Of a DNA stretch of 64,000 nt, positions 29,527 to 39,178 are shown piece by piece. How positions within the stretch are numbered: the stretch's first letter is position 1; each line of letters begins with the position of its first letter. Position numbers and translations under genes: made by a program. Origin of the DNA: Streptomyces sp. RPA4-2 (GTDB taxonomy: Bacteria > Actinomycetota > Actinomycetes > Streptomycetales > Streptomycetaceae). The DNA is taken from contig NZ_CP050975.2 in assembly GCF_012273515.2 (NCBI RefSeq), positions 1,984,001 through 2,048,000 of the forward strand, written 5' to 3'. A model generated the notes under the pieces. It ran no database searches. It was not told the DNA's origin and saw only the letters and a list, made by a program, of their open reading frames with translations.

Positions 29527-30387
29527 GTGACCGACATCGAACGCGTCGGAGTGGTGGGCTGCGGCCAGATGGGAGCGGGCATCGCCGAGGTGTGCGCCCG
29601 TGCGGGTCTTGACGTCAAGGTCGCCGAGACCACGGGCGAGGCCCTGGAGATCGGCCGTACCCGGCTGTTCAACTCCCTCTCCAAGGCGGCCGAGCGCGGG
29701 AAGATCTCCGCCGACGAGCTCGCGGCCACCCAGGACCGGCTGAGCTTCACCACCGACCTCGGCGAGTTCGCCGACCGGGACCTCGTGATCGAGGCCGTCG
29801 TCGAGAACGAGCAGGTGAAGACCGAGATCTTCCAGGTGCTCGACCAGGTGGTGACCCGGCAGGACGCGATCCTCGCTTCGAACACCTCCTCGATTCCGTT
29901 GGTCCGGCTCGCCGTCGCCACCTCGCGCCCCGACCAGGTCGTCGGGATCCACTTCTTCAACCCCGCGCCGGTGCAGCAGCTCGTCGAGCTGATTCCGGCA
30001 CTGACCACCTCCGAGGGCACCCTCGGCCGGGCGCAGCTGTTCGCCGAGAAGGCCCTCGGCAAGCACGCGATCCGCGCCCAGGACCGCTCGGGCTTCGTGG
30101 TCAACGCGCTGCTGATCCCGTATCTGCTCTCCGCGATCCGGATGTTCGAGTCGGGCATCGCCAGCCGTGAGGACATCGACAACGGCATGGAGATGGGCTG
30201 TGCCCACCCGATGGGGCCGCTCAAGCTCTCCGACCTGATCGGCCTGGACACGGTGGCCTCGGTCGCGTACTCGATGTACGAGGAGTACAAGGAGCCGCTG
30301 TACGCCGCGCCCCCGCTGCTCCAGCGCATGGTCGACGCGGGCCGGCTGGGCCGGAAGTCCGGCTCGGGCTTCTACACCTACTCCTGA
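29527..30387 (+). CDS. 3-hydroxybutyryl-CoA dehydrogenase
   Basis: 286-residue NAD(P)-dependent 3-hydroxyacyl-CoA dehydrogenase, interconverting acetoacetyl-CoA and 3-hydroxybutyryl-CoA in butyrate/crotonyl-CoA and ethylmalonyl-CoA routes. The dinucleotide fold is VGVVGCGQMGAGIAEVCARAGLDVKVAE; EAVVENEQVKTEIF, LASNTSSIPL and GIHFFNPAPVQQLVE (catalytic His) follow. The C-terminal domain has RSGFVVNALLIPYLLSAIRM and GCAHPMGPLKLSDLIGLD. Length fits the short, monofunctional form. The GTG at 29527 follows GAAGGGGACGAT. Ends at a 15-bp hairpin. Confidence 0.93.
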   Translation: MTDIERVGVVGCGQMGAGIAEVCARAGLDVKVAETTGEALEIGRTRLFNSLSKAAERGKISADELAATQDRLSFTTDLGEFADRDLVIEAVVENEQVKTEIFQVLDQVVTRQDAILASNTSSIPLVRLAVATSRPDQVVGIHFFNPAPVQQLVELIPALTTSEGTLGRAQLFAEKALGKHAIRAQDRSGFVVNALLIPYLLSAIRMFESGIASREDIDNGMEMGCAHPMGPLKLSDLIGLDTVASVAYSMYEEYKEPLYAAPPLLQRMVDAGRLGRKSGSGFYTYS

Positions 30388-30427
30388 CCTGCGCGAACAC
30401 CCTCGCCGCGAGCCCCCTCGTGACACA

Positions 30428-30467
30428 CCGAAGGCCGCTCCCTCACCGTCCGGGGAGCGGCCTTCGG
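30428..30467 (+). terminator. Hairpin terminator after 3-hydroxybutyryl-CoA dehydrogenase
   Basis: Perfect 15-bp inverted repeat CCGAAGGCCGCTCCC / GGGAGCGGCCTTCGG around a ten-base loop, 40 bases downstream of the stop. Confidence 0.85.
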
Positions 30468-30658
30468 CAACTCGTCACAGGGGCAAGGGAGTTGTGAGGA
30501 GGTTCCGACCGGAACCCACGCAACTCCCTCGGACTCGCCTCCCCCGGACCCGACCGCGGGCCTCGCCGAACGGAGCGCGGCCGCCGTGTGCGGAACCGGG
30601 ATCACCTCCCGCGCGCCGCGGCGGGGGCTCACGGCCGTCCGTCCTAAGCTCCGTCCCC

Positions 30659-30895
30659 GTGACAGACATCGAACGCCTGATCCCGCTGGAGCGCACCGCC
30701 GAGGAAGAGCGCGCCAAGCTCGCCGGTCTCTCCGGAGCGGAGTACGAGGACCAATGGCGGATGTGGCGACACGCGTCCGAGCGGGTACAGGCCGCGATCG
30801 CCGAGCACGCGGCCACGTCCGGGGAGAGTCAGCACGACGTGGAACAGGCCCTGAAGAAGGCGGCGCGGCACGCGGACGAGGATCCGTGCGAGTAG
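30659..30895 (+). CDS. Small charged helical protein of unknown function
   Basis: 78-residue protein beginning VTDIERLIPLERTAEEERAKLAGLSGAEYEDQWRMWRHASERVQAAIAEHAA. It is rich in Glu, Arg and Ala and almost wholly helical, with heptad-like spacing (coiled coil ~10-60). No known domain or signal. The GTG at 30659 fits codon bias; there is no strong ribosome site. Conserved hypothetical at best. It is followed by 307 bases without a gene. Confidence 0.6.
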   Translation: MTDIERLIPLERTAEEERAKLAGLSGAEYEDQWRMWRHASERVQAAIAEHAATSGESQHDVEQALKKAARHADEDPCE

Positions 30896-31038
30896 CCGTT
30901 CCTCCGCGCGGCAGGCCGTCGGCCCCCGGGGTGGTGCGCCTGATGCTCAGCAGGATTGCGACGCCGGCTTGTCGATACCCCAGCCGTCCGCGTCAAGGTA
31001 CACATCGCTCACCCGGACGTTCTCGTTTCCGGTGCGCG

Positions 31039-31076
31039 CGTGGGCCCGGCACCCTTCGTGGTGCCGGGCCCACGCC
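31039..31076. terminator. Hairpin terminator in the 30896-31202 gap
   Basis: Perfect 16-bp inverted repeat GCGTGGGCCCGGCACC / GGTGCCGGGCCCACGC with a six-base CTTCGT loop. It lies in an otherwise featureless 307-base gap between two small plus-strand genes. Confidence 0.8.
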
Positions 31077-31202
31077 ATTCACACGCCGTGTGCGCGCCGG
31101 GCCCGCATATGCCGCTCGCACACGCTCCCCACGTACCCACCAGGCGAGTTGACTTTCCGTGCACATGTAAGGGATGTGACGACTACGGAAAGGAGCGGAC
31201 AC

Positions 31203-31460
31203 GTGACCGCCGACCCGGAGCATCCCGTGGTCCATGGAGAACTCGCAGAGTTACGCCGCAGACTCGACGTGGCACAGGCCCGCGTCGAGGGAGGACTGAC
31301 CCTGCTCAGTCACCGCGCCGAACAGACCGCCAAGGACGTGGACGACCTGAGCACACGCGTCGTCGCGATGGAACACACCCGCTGGCCACTGCCCGCGGTC
31401 GCGGCCATCACGGCCGTGGGCGCACTCGCCGTGGCGGTCTGGCAGGCCCTGGGCCACTAG
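31203..31460 (+). CDS. Small coiled-coil protein with C-terminal membrane anchor
   Basis: 85-residue protein. Residues ~8-55 (VVHGELAELRRRLDVAQARVEGGLTLLSHRAEQTAKDVDDLSTRVVAMEH) form an amphipathic coiled coil. Residues ~60-82 (LPAVAAITAVGALAVAVWQAL) are a single transmembrane segment. The GTG at 31203 is preceded by AAAGGAG. The tail-anchored layout suggests a membrane-associated oligomer or a phage-holin-like / XhlA-type fold. Resemblance to XhlA is only in outline and no phage genes are nearby. Function unknown. Confidence 0.7.
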   Translation: MTADPEHPVVHGELAELRRRLDVAQARVEGGLTLLSHRAEQTAKDVDDLSTRVVAMEHTRWPLPAVAAITAVGALAVAVWQALGH

Positions 31461-31486
31461 GTCCCCGGACGCCGTGGGGGGATCGA

Positions 31487-32032
31487 TCAGGGCAAGGCGT
31501 CCTGCCCGAGCCTGAGGTGGTGCAGGAGGAGTAGCGCGGCAGCCATGTTGGCGGCCGGGACCTCGCCGCGGGCGACCATGTCGGGGACGAGCTTGAGGGG
31601 AACCCATTCCCGACGGTCGGACTCGAAGTCGTCCACGGGGTGTCCGATGTACGCGCCTTCGTCGGCCCAGAAGATGTGGTGCCGGGCGTCGGTGAGCCCG
31701 TTGGAGGGCTCGACGCTCATCAGATGGCGCAGAGGCCCCGGTCGCCAGCCGGTCTCCTCCTCCAGTTCGCGGGCCGCCGCGACGGCGATGTCCTCGCCGT
31801 CCTCGACGACGCCCGCCGCGAGTTCCCACCCCCAGCTGTCGGTGATGAACCGGTGCCGCCACAGGAGGAGCACCTCGTTGGCGTCGTTCACCACGGTGGC
31901 CACGGCCACGGGCCGCAGCCGTATCAGGAAGTGATCGAGATGCCGGCCGTCCGGCAACGCGACATCTGCGAGATTGACGCTGAACCAGCGATTTGCGTAC
32001 ACAGTTTGTTCGTTCAGTTTCGTCCACTGCAC
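31487..32032 (-). CDS. Nudix hydrolase, ADP-ribose-pyrophosphatase-like
   Basis: 181-residue Nudix enzyme, which hydrolyses nucleoside diphosphates linked to another group. The Nudix box GVVEDGEDIAVAAARELEEETGW is complete, with the REXXEE metal-binding core. The preceding RFITDSWGWELAAG and following SNGLTDARHHIFWADEG match the NudF/ADP-ribose branch. The GTG at 32032 gives VQWTKLNEQTVYANRWFSVNLADV, the usual start, with GGAAGG ten bases upstream; a longer start at 32098 is possible. It follows the TPR regulator gene by 99 bases on the same strand, a pairing suggesting a shared function. Confidence 0.9.
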   Translation of the reverse strand: MQWTKLNEQTVYANRWFSVNLADVALPDGRHLDHFLIRLRPVAVATVVNDANEVLLLWRHRFITDSWGWELAAGVVEDGEDIAVAAARELEEETGWRPGPLRHLMSVEPSNGLTDARHHIFWADEGAYIGHPVDDFESDRREWVPLKLVPDMVARGEVPAANMAAALLLLHHLRLGQDALP

Positions 32033-32131
32033 GGTTCTGCCACCTTCCGCTGAGTAGATGGCAATATCGCAGCAGAAGCGGTCTGACAGCAGGCGCACAG
32101 CGGCGCACGGTGCGGGGGCGGGCCCGGTGGT

Positions 32132-33472
32132 CTAGAGCGGTACGCGCAGTGCTCCGTCGATGAGTTCGGCCGCCTCGGCCGTGCCCGCGCAGCCGCTGCG
32201 CACCAGGTGTTCCCGTACCGCGCGCAGTCTGTCCCGCAGCCGCTGGGACTCCATTCCGCGCGCCTGCTCGGCCATCTGGACGGCGGTGGCCACCGCTTTG
32301 TCGGCATTGCCCTGGCGCAGTTCGATCTGGCTGAGCATGGCGAGCCGGTGCACCCTCCCCCGGTCGTGCGCCGGGGTGTCCACGGCCGCGGCGGCGTGCG
32401 CGGCCGCGGCCACCAGGTCGCCGAGGCTGAGCAGCGCCTCCGCCACTTGTACGTTGACCAGGCCGGGCTGGACATAGCCGGTCTCGTCCGGCTCGTAACC
32501 CCGCCGGATGCGCTCGGCGGCCTGCTCGGCACGCCGGATGCAGGACAACGCGCTGCTGCCGTCGCCGAGGTGGGCGTACGCCTTGGCCTGCATCGCGTAG
32601 AGGTCGGAGGCGAGCGCGGGGGTGATGTGGCGTCCGGCGGCGCGCAGCGCGGCCTCCGCGAAGGCGACGGACTGCCGGTACTCCCGCATGAACAGCGACT
32701 GGTTGACCAGCAGCGCTATGACGTAGGCGCCGAGCCCCCGGTCCCCGCTGGCCTTGGCCAGCCGCAGCGCCTGGTGGAAGTAGCGCTGGGCGAGCCCGTG
32801 CGCGTCGGAGTCGTAGGCGCAGATACCGGCGACGGCGACCAGACCGCCCGTAGCACGGTGCAGTTGGCGGCCGGTGGCGTCGGTGTAGCTGCCGCGCAGC
32901 AGGGGCGCGGTCTCGGCGTTGAGGAAGCCGACGATCCGGGTGCGGGTCGCGACGCCGCCGGCCTTGCGGTACATCTGCTCGTAGTGCGCGCGGGCCGAGC
33001 GCAGCATCTCGATGTCGGCCATGCTCACGTGATGGCGTCCGCCCCGCGAGACGTCCACGTCCTCGGGCGGGTTCTCCCACTCCCACACGGGCATCACGGC
33101 GGGCGTGCCGGTGACGGCCGGTGCGCCGAGGACGTGCGGGCGCTGCTGTTCGTCGGAGCGCCACAGGGCGGTGGCCCTTTCGACGAAACCGGAGAGGGAC
33201 GTGCCGTGCGGAGCGGACGGCTCGCCCGGCATGCCGAGTCCGATGTCGTCGAGCGTCACGGGCCGGTGCAGGCGTGCCGCGAGCACTTCACAGATCAGGT
33301 CGGGCACCTGGCCGCGCGGGCGCTGGCCCTTCAACCACCGTGCCACGGCCGTGTGTTCGTACCTGAGGGCGAGACCGCGCGCCCTCCCCGCCTGGTTGAC
33401 ATGGGCCGCCAGCCCCGCGTGCGAGATGCCGGCCTCGTCGAGAATGGCGTCGAGGAGAGTGTTGGGCTGCAT
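32132..33472 (-). CDS. TPR-containing helix-turn-helix regulator
   Basis: 446-residue Streptomyces regulator. The N-terminal ~90 residues (MQPNTLLDAILDEAGISHAGLAAHVNQAGRARGLALRYEHTAVARWLKGQRPRGQVPDLICEVLAARLHRPVTLDDIG) resemble an XRE-type HTH variant. After a linker with MPVWEWENPPEDVDVSRGG, residues ~150-440 form TPR-like helical repeats (for example LGAYVIALLVNQSLFMREYRQSVAFAEAALRAAG). The layout is that of the NsdA/BldB-interacting class of developmental and antibiotic regulators, but I cannot assign it to one. The 357-base upstream gap (33473-33830) has no gene; CACACGGGGTGTG at 33549 is a possible operator, and CCCGGT is repeated near 33800. Confidence 0.75.
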   Translation of the reverse strand: MQPNTLLDAILDEAGISHAGLAAHVNQAGRARGLALRYEHTAVARWLKGQRPRGQVPDLICEVLAARLHRPVTLDDIGLGMPGEPSAPHGTSLSGFVERATALWRSDEQQRPHVLGAPAVTGTPAVMPVWEWENPPEDVDVSRGGRHHVSMADIEMLRSARAHYEQMYRKAGGVATRTRIVGFLNAETAPLLRGSYTDATGRQLHRATGGLVAVAGICAYDSDAHGLAQRYFHQALRLAKASGDRGLGAYVIALLVNQSLFMREYRQSVAFAEAALRAAGRHITPALASDLYAMQAKAYAHLGDGSSALSCIRRAEQAAERIRRGYEPDETGYVQPGLVNVQVAEALLSLGDLVAAAAHAAAAVDTPAHDRGRVHRLAMLSQIELRQGNADKAVATAVQMAEQARGMESQRLRDRLRAVREHLVRSGCAGTAEAAELIDGALRVPL

Positions 33473-33830
33473 GAGGGCCCCCCGGGTGGCTCGGTGCCGT
33501 CGGCTCCGACAGTGCCGACGGTGCCGACACAGTAGTACGTCCCCCTTCACACGGGGTGTGAACGGAATGCCCGTATCCGTGCCGTGCGCGCGCTGTCGCG
33601 GAGCGTTCCGGGCCGGTTGACTGAAATGCCTCGCAAGAGGCCGGCCGGGCCGCCGGCTCCCCCTCGTACAGTGCGGCGGCCCGCCACCGCGCCGTCCGCC
33701 CAGCCGCCTGCCCGACACTCCGCGGCGGGGCGGACGGCTCCGCCGGCTGTACCGCGTCAGGGTGACGGTCCGTCGGCCGCGAGCACCGCGTGGCGCGTCC
33801 CGGTCCCGGTCCCGGTCCCCGCAAACCCCG

Positions 33831-35003
33831 TCAGCGGGGCACGTGTTGGGCCACGGGACGGTCCTGTTGCACGGAGGTGCGCGGCCGGTCGTTGCGCAGG
33901 ACCAGGACGGCCACGTCGTCGGCGGGTCTTCCGCGCGTGTGGCGCAGCAGCCCCTTCAGGACGGTGTGCAGGACGAACTGGGGTGCCGCGGGCCTGATCC
34001 GGACGGCTTCGGTCAGCGCGCTCGGCAGCGGGAAGAACCGGCCGTGGCCGTCGCGCGCGTCCTCCACGCCATCGGTGTGCAGGAACAGCGCCTCGCCCGG
34101 CCGCAGTTGACCGCAGTGGACGAGGGGCAGCTCGGCCGGGAGCGGGAACGGCCCGAGCGGCGGCAGGGGTTCGCCGGCCGACAGCCGCTCGACACGGCCG
34201 TGGCCGGCCGCCGGTGCGGCGTGGCCGGGCAGCCGATACGGCCAGGGGTGGCCGCAGTTCAGCGCGTACACCTCGCCGTCCCGGCGGATCTCCAGCAGCA
34301 GTACGGTGACGAACTCCTCGGCGACCGGGCTCTCGGGGTCCGGGCCCGCCGCGGGGTGCTCGGCCTTCGCCCGCTCGCGCAGATGCCGGGCCAGGGCACG
34401 CTCCAGCCGTCCGAGCACGCGCTCGAGTGAGGGCTCGTCGTGGACCGCCTCGCGGAAGCTGCCGAGGACGGCGGCGACGGTCCCGAGCGCGCCGAGGCCG
34501 TGCCCGCGGACGTCACCCATGACGATCCGCACACCGTGCTCGGTGGCGATCACCTCGTAGAGATCACCGCCGATGTTCGCGCCGCGGTCCGCGGAGAGCT
34601 GGGCCGCGGCGACGTTCAGCCCGTCGATGCGCGGGGGCAGCGGGCGCAGCAGCACGTTCTGGGCGGCGCCCGCGACCTCGCGGACCTGTCTGAGCTCTCG
34701 CAGGAGCGTCCCCCTGACGTGGAGTATCAGCCCCGTTCCCACCACCAGGAAGACGGCGCTGGAGACCAGCCGGGGCCCCAGTCCGTCCTGCTGGCCCAGC
34801 GGACAGGTGATCCTGTATGTGATCGCGATCGCGCCCCACACGGTGGGCAGCCCCAGACTCAGCGCCCGCCGCAGGGGCGGCCGGTCGGCCCGCCGGACCG
34901 ACCGCTCGAGGTCACCGTGCAGGCCGACGCCCGTCCGGGCCTGCCCTCGCGCATGCGTCCGGAGCCGCGCCCTGCCGGGGGCCCCAGCCTTGATACGGAT
35001 CAT
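33831..35003 (-). CDS. Membrane-anchored PP2C (SpoIIE-type) serine phosphatase
   Basis: 390-residue protein. Two hydrophobic segments near residues 50-105 (LGLPTVWGAIAITYRI, GLGPRLVSSAVFLVVGTGLILHV) anchor it. A helix (LLRELRQVREVAGAAQNVLLRPLPP) links to a SpoIIE phosphatase domain with GGDLYEVI, VRIVMGDVRGHGLGA (metal-binding Asp and the GDVxGHG signature), FVTVLLLEI, ALNCGHPWPYRL, and LFLHTDGVEDARD plus PADDVAVLVLR. All metal ligands are present, so it should dephosphorylate an anti-sigma antagonist or similar protein. ATG 35003 is used. An ARG-box-like TGCATTTATGCA lies 135 bases upstream. Confidence 0.88.
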   Translation of the reverse strand: MIRIKAGAPGRARLRTHARGQARTGVGLHGDLERSVRRADRPPLRRALSLGLPTVWGAIAITYRITCPLGQQDGLGPRLVSSAVFLVVGTGLILHVRGTLLRELRQVREVAGAAQNVLLRPLPPRIDGLNVAAAQLSADRGANIGGDLYEVIATEHGVRIVMGDVRGHGLGALGTVAAVLGSFREAVHDEPSLERVLGRLERALARHLRERAKAEHPAAGPDPESPVAEEFVTVLLLEIRRDGEVYALNCGHPWPYRLPGHAAPAAGHGRVERLSAGEPLPPLGPFPLPAELPLVHCGQLRPGEALFLHTDGVEDARDGHGRFFPLPSALTEAVRIRPAAPQFVLHTVLKGLLRHTRGRPADDVAVLVLRNDRPRTSVQQDRPVAQHVPR

Positions 35004-35137
35004 GCCGATGGCCCCCCAATAGGCCCGACAGCGCAGACGGCCTCCGCGAGACCGGTCCGATTCTGTCGACCGCACGGCCCCATCGGGCCACATCACCCGA
35101 ACTTCCCACCCGAACGAGTGAGACATCCCCAGCCGCA

Positions 35138-35149
35138 TGCATTTATGCA
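35138..35149. promoter_or_regulatory. Isolated ARG-box-like palindrome upstream of the PP2C gene
   Basis: TGCATTTATGCA within GCATGCATTTATGCAGG is an AT-rich island in GC-rich DNA and resembles the TGCACGTTTATGCA element before argC. On the minus strand it reads TGCATAAATGCATG, 135 bases upstream of the phosphatase start. ArgR binding is speculative. Confidence 0.3.
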
Positions 35150-35178
35150 GGTGAGGTGAGTGAAGGGAGCGGCATTTC

Positions 35179-35376
35179 GGGGTCGGGTGCGGGTGGTTCG
35201 TGGCTGATCGCGCAGTTTCCCGCGCCTCTTTCGGGGCGCGGTTCCCTGACGGGGACAGCCCGCGCGAAGCGGCCGGCAGGGGGTACGCCCCAGCGATGAC
35301 GCCCCGGGCGCTGGACGCGCTCTTCGCGGGCGCGGGGAACTGCGCGACCAACCACCGATCACCCGCACCCGACCCC
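35179..35376. repeat. Long imperfect inverted repeat of a recurrent intergenic element
   Basis: Left arm 35179-35226 (GGGGTCGGGTGCGGGTG ... CGCGCAGTTTCCCGCGCC) and right arm about 35330-35376 (GGCGCGGGGAACTGCGCG ... CACCCGCACCCGACCCC) are near-complements of about 45 bases around a ~100-base GC-rich centre. The core GGGGAACTGCGCGACCA also occurs at about 17048. The 452-base gap 35004-35455 holds no gene; the element lies between the phosphatase gene and the 3' end of pheT. Confidence 0.7.
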
Positions 35377-35455
35377 CGACAGGGAACAGCGCGGCCGGCC
35401 ACGGACGAGCCGCGGCCGGCCAAGGACCCGCAGTCCCCCTGCTCCACCGGCGGAG

Positions 35456-37966
35456 CTACCCGCGCAGCACCGCCCCGGCCCGCTCGCCCGCGAGGGCCAC
35501 CGCCGCGTCACGGGCGGCCGACGCCTCGTCGACGGTCAGGGTCCGGTCGGCCGCACGGAAGCGCAGCGCGTAGGCCAGGGACTTCTTGCCCTCGCCGAGC
35601 TGCTCGCTCTCGTAGACGTCGAACAGCCGGATGGACTCCAGGAGGCCACCGGCGCCCTCACGCAGCGCCGCCTCCACCTCCGCGTGCGGAACGCCTTGGT
35701 CGACGACCAGGGCGACGTCCTGCGTGGCGACCGGGAACCCGGAGATCCGCGGCGCCCGCAGTGCTCCGGCGCCCGCCTCCTCCAGACGGTCGAGGTCGAG
35801 CTCCATCGCACAGGTGCGTCCGGGCAGGTTCAGCGCCTTCAGCACGCGCGGGTGCAGCTCACCCGCGTGACCGATGACCTGCTCCGCGCCGTCGAGCACG
35901 ACGGCCAGCTCGGCGCAGCGGCCCGGGTGCCACGGCCCGTGACGGCCCGCGCGGACGACGAGCTCGGCGCCCGCCTCACGGGCGACGGTCCGTGCCGCCT
36001 CCACCGCGTCGGCCCAGTCGGCCGGGCGGCCCTTGCCCCACCAGCCGGCCTGCTCACGGGCGCCCGTGAGGACGACCGCGACGTGCCGGGGCTGGGCGGG
36101 GAGGGTGGCGGTGAGCGCCGCGATCTCCTCGTCCGTGGGACGGCGGTCCACCGGGAGCCGGGACGCGATGCGCTGCTCCCCACGGGGGTGGAAGACCAGT
36201 CCGGTCTCGAACAGCGCCAGGTCGTGCGAACCGCGGCCGTCGTTGCGGCGCAGCGCGCCGAGCAGGCCCGGCAGCAGCGTCGTACGGAGTGCGGGCTCCT
36301 CGTCGGACAGCGGGTTGACGAGGGTGACCACCCGCCGGTTCGGGTCGTCCGCGGCCAGACCGAGCTGGTCGAAGACGTCCTCGCTGAGGAACGGGTAGTT
36401 CAGCGTCTCGACGAGTCCGGCCCCGGCCAGCGCGCGGCCGACCCTGCGGTGCAGCCGCTGGCGCTCGGTCAGACCGCGGCCGGCGGGGGGCCGCGGCAGC
36501 GTGGAGGGCAGGTTCTCGTAGCCCTCCAGGCGGATGACCTCTTCGGCCAGGTCGTTCGGCGCCACCAGGTCGGGCCGCCAGGACGGCACGGTGACGATCA
36601 GTTCGTCCTGCCCGTAGACGTCGCAGCCGACCTGCTGGAGACGGCGTACGACGGTCTCGCGGCCGTAGGCGACACCGGCCACCTTGTCCGGGTGGTTCGC
36701 CGGGGCGGTGATGGTGTGCGGCGCGGACGGCGTGATGACCTCGGTGACCCCGGCCTCGGCGCTGCCGCCCGCGAGGAGGACCAGCAGGTCGACGGTGCGC
36801 TGCGCGGCGGCGGAGGAGGCCTGCGGGTCGACGCCCCGCTCGAAGCGCTTGGACGCCTCGGAGGCCAGCTTGTGACGGCGTGCGGTGCGGGCGATGGAGA
36901 CCGGGTCGAAGTGCGCGGCCTCGATCACGACGTCGCTGGTGGCACGCGTGGTGTCTTCGTGGTCGGCGATCTCCGTGTCGGCACCGCCCATGACGCCCGC
37001 CAGGCCGATGGGCCCGCGGTCGTCGGTGATCACCAGGTCCTCGGCGTCGAGGACCCGCTTGGTGCCGTCCAGCGTGGTGAGGCGCTCGCCCCGCTCCGCC
37101 CTGCGCACGCCGATCGTCCCCTGGATGAGGGAGCGGTCGTACGCGTGCAGGGGCTGGCCGAGCTCCAGCATCACATAGTTGGTGACGTCGACGGCGAGCG
37201 AGACGGGACGCATCCCGGCCTTCTGCAGCCGGCGCCGCAGCCAGATCGGGGAGCGTGCCTCGGAGGACAGTCCGGTCACGGTGCGCGCCGTGAAGCGGTC
37301 GCAGCCGAGCGGCTCGGAGACCCGCACCGGGTAGCCGAACGCGTTCGGGGCCGGTACGTCGAGCAGCGCCGGGTCGCGCAGCGGCAGCCCGTACGCGATG
37401 GCGGTCTCGCGGGCGACGCCGCGCATCGACAGGCAGTCGCCGCGGTTGGCGGTGACGGCGATGTCCAGGACCTCGTCGACGAGTTCCAGGAGCTCGATGG
37501 CGTCGCTGCCGACCTCGTGCTCGGGCGGCAGGACGATGATGCCGCCGCTGCCGTCGTCGCCCATGCCCAGCTCGTCACCGGAGCAGATCATGCCGTGCGA
37601 GGTCCGGCCGTACGTCTGGCGCGCGGCGATCGCGAAGTCGCCGGGCAGGACGGCGCCCGGCAGGACCACGACGACCTTGTCGCCGACGGCGAAGTTGCGG
37701 GCGCCGCAGACGATCTCCTGGGGCTCACCGGTGCCGTTGGCGGTGCCGACGTCGACGGTGCAGAACCGGATGGGCTTCTTGAAGCCCTCGAGCTCCTCGA
37801 TGGTCAGCACCTCGCCGACGACGAGGGGGCCCTTGAGGCCCGCGCCGAGCTGCTCGACGGTCTCGACCTCGAGGCCCGAAGAGATGAGCTTGGCCTGGAC
37901 GTCGCGCCCGGTCTCCGTCGCCGGCAGGTCGACGTACTCCCGCAGCCAAGAAAGCGGGACCCGCAT
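35456..37966 (-). CDS. pheT: Phenylalanyl-tRNA synthetase beta subunit
   Basis: 836-residue PheT, which with PheS forms the (alpha-beta)2 enzyme charging tRNA-Phe. Begins [42 protein letters not shown] tRNA-binding OB fold ([61 protein letters not shown]) is at ~80-170. Next come the B3/B4 editing domain ([27 protein letters not shown]), the B5 domain, a class-II-like core ([16 protein letters not shown]) and a C-terminal ferredoxin-fold anticodon domain ([32 protein letters not shown] to end). The ATG overlaps the pheS stop as TGATG, a tight operon. Confidence 0.97.
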   Translation of the reverse strand: MRVPLSWLREYVDLPATETGRDVQAKLISSGLEVETVEQLGAGLKGPLVVGEVLTIEELEGFKKPIRFCTVDVGTANGTGEPQEIVCGARNFAVGDKVVVVLPGAVLPGDFAIAARQTYGRTSHGMICSGDELGMGDDGSGGIIVLPPEHEVGSDAIELLELVDEVLDIAVTANRGDCLSMRGVARETAIAYGLPLRDPALLDVPAPNAFGYPVRVSEPLGCDRFTARTVTGLSSEARSPIWLRRRLQKAGMRPVSLAVDVTNYVMLELGQPLHAYDRSLIQGTIGVRRAERGERLTTLDGTKRVLDAEDLVITDDRGPIGLAGVMGGADTEIADHEDTTRATSDVVIEAAHFDPVSIARTARRHKLASEASKRFERGVDPQASSAAAQRTVDLLVLLAGGSAEAGVTEVITPSAPHTITAPANHPDKVAGVAYGRETVVRRLQQVGCDVYGQDELIVTVPSWRPDLVAPNDLAEEVIRLEGYENLPSTLPRPPAGRGLTERQRLHRRVGRALAGAGLVETLNYPFLSEDVFDQLGLAADDPNRRVVTLVNPLSDEEPALRTTLLPGLLGALRRNDGRGSHDLALFETGLVFHPRGEQRIASRLPVDRRPTDEEIAALTATLPAQPRHVAVVLTGAREQAGWWGKGRPADWADAVEAARTVAREAGAELVVRAGRHGPWHPGRCAELAVVLDGAEQVIGHAGELHPRVLKALNLPGRTCAMELDLDRLEEAGAGALRAPRISGFPVATQDVALVVDQGVPHAEVEAALREGAGGLLESIRLFDVYESEQLGEGKKSLAYALRFRAADRTLTVDEASAARDAAVALAGERAGAVLRG

Positions 37967-39090
37967 CAGATCTCCATCCCGAACGGCCGGGTGAACCGGA
38001 CGTCACCCTCGACCATGTCTCGCATGTCTTCGACGTTGTGGCGGAACATCAGCATCCGTTCGATGCCGAACCCGAAGGCGAATCCGCTGTACTTCTCGGG
38101 GTCGACGCCCGCGGCGACCAGCACGCGGGGGTTGACCATGCCGCAGCCGCCGAGTTCGATCCAGCCCTCGGAGGAGCAGGTGCGGCAGGGCCGGTCGGGG
38201 TTGCCGACGGAGTCCCCGCGGCAGACGTAGCACACCATGTCCATCTCGGCGGACGGCTCGGTGAACGGGAAGAAGTTCGGGCGCAGCCGGGTCTTCATGT
38301 CCGGGCCGAAGAGCGACTGGACCATGTGGTCGAGGGTGCCCTTGAGATCGGCCATCGTCAGGCCCTCGTCGATGGCCAGCAGCTCGACCTGGGTGAAGAC
38401 GGGGGTGTGCGTGGCGTCCAGCTCGTCCGAGCGGTACACACGGCCCGGACAGATCACGTAGACCGGCGGCTCGCGGTCGAGCATCGAGCGGATCTGCACC
38501 GGCGAGGTGTGGGTGCGCAGCACGATGTTCGACTCCTCTTCGTGGCCCTTGGGGCCCTTCACGAAGAAGGTGTCCTGCATACCGCGCGCCGGGTGGTCCG
38601 GGCCGATGTTCAGGGCGTCGAAGTTGAACCACTCCGCCTCGACCTCGGGGCCCTCGGCGACCTCGTAGCCCATGGCCACGAAGACGTCCTCGATGCGCTC
38701 CGACAGGGTGGTCAGGGGGTGGCGCGCTCCGGCCGGTACCCGGTCGTACGGCAGTGTGACGTCCACCGCCTCCTCGACCAGTACCCGGGCGTCGCGCTCG
38801 GCCTCCAGCTCGGTCTGGCGGCCGGCGAGGGCCTTGTTCACGGCGCCGCGGGCCTGGCCGACGAGCTTGCCGGCGGCGGCCTTGGCGTGCGGGGGCAGGG
38901 CGCCGATCTCGCGGTTGGCGAGGGCCAGCGGTGAGGTGCCGCCGGTGTGGGCGACCTTGGCCTCCTGGAGCGCGTCGAGGTCACCGGCGGCGGCGAAGGC
39001 GGCGAGCGCCTCGTCCCGCATGCGCTCGATCTCTTCCGGTTTCAAGGCCTCGACCTCTACAGGGTCGTACGACTTATTCGGTGCCGACAT
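37966..39090 (-). CDS. pheS: Phenylalanyl-tRNA synthetase alpha subunit
   Basis: 374-residue PheS, the catalytic class-II subunit. An N-terminal coiled coil ([33 protein letters not shown]) is followed by motif 1 ([49 protein letters not shown]), motif 2 ([21 protein letters not shown]) and motif 3 ([22 protein letters not shown]). [29 protein letters not shown] is the usual insertion with Cys pairs. ATG 39090 begins [10 protein letters not shown] after GGGAAGAG; an upstream in-frame ATG at 39186 would translate a short tandem repeat and is less likely. TAGACT near 39230 on the minus strand is a plausible -10. Confidence 0.97.
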   Translation of the reverse strand: MSAPNKSYDPVEVEALKPEEIERMRDEALAAFAAAGDLDALQEAKVAHTGGTSPLALANREIGALPPHAKAAAGKLVGQARGAVNKALAGRQTELEAERDARVLVEEAVDVTLPYDRVPAGARHPLTTLSERIEDVFVAMGYEVAEGPEVEAEWFNFDALNIGPDHPARGMQDTFFVKGPKGHEEESNIVLRTHTSPVQIRSMLDREPPVYVICPGRVYRSDELDATHTPVFTQVELLAIDEGLTMADLKGTLDHMVQSLFGPDMKTRLRPNFFPFTEPSAEMDMVCYVCRGDSVGNPDRPCRTCSSEGWIELGGCGMVNPRVLVAAGVDPEKYSGFAFGFGIERMLMFRHNVEDMRDMVEGDVRFTRPFGMEI

Positions 39091-39131
39091 CTCTTCCCGT
39101 GCTTCCGGTTGGCTGGCGGATGGTCCCCGTC

Positions 39132-39178
39132 CCGACTCGTCCCGACTCGTCTGGTCTCGACTCGTCTCGACTCGGAGG
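39132..39178. repeat. Decanucleotide tandem repeat in the pheS leader
   Basis: Five copies of CGACTCG(T)(C) with spacing of 8-12 bases (CCCGACTCGTCCCGACTCGT, CTGGTCTCGACTCG and TCTCGACTCGGAGG). They lie in the 5' leader of pheS, between the probable promoter and ATG 39090. The DNA is open in the pheS frame but has no ribosome site of its own. Confidence 0.6.

Noticed and set aside
29527..30700. Duplicated start region of 29527 and 30659 genes (both VTDIER)
   Set aside because: Similarity stops after six codons and is likely chance.
35684..38230. 848-codon antisense frame over pheT/pheS
   Set aside because: Composition is that of a complementary frame, with no recognisable domain; pheT and pheS are complete.
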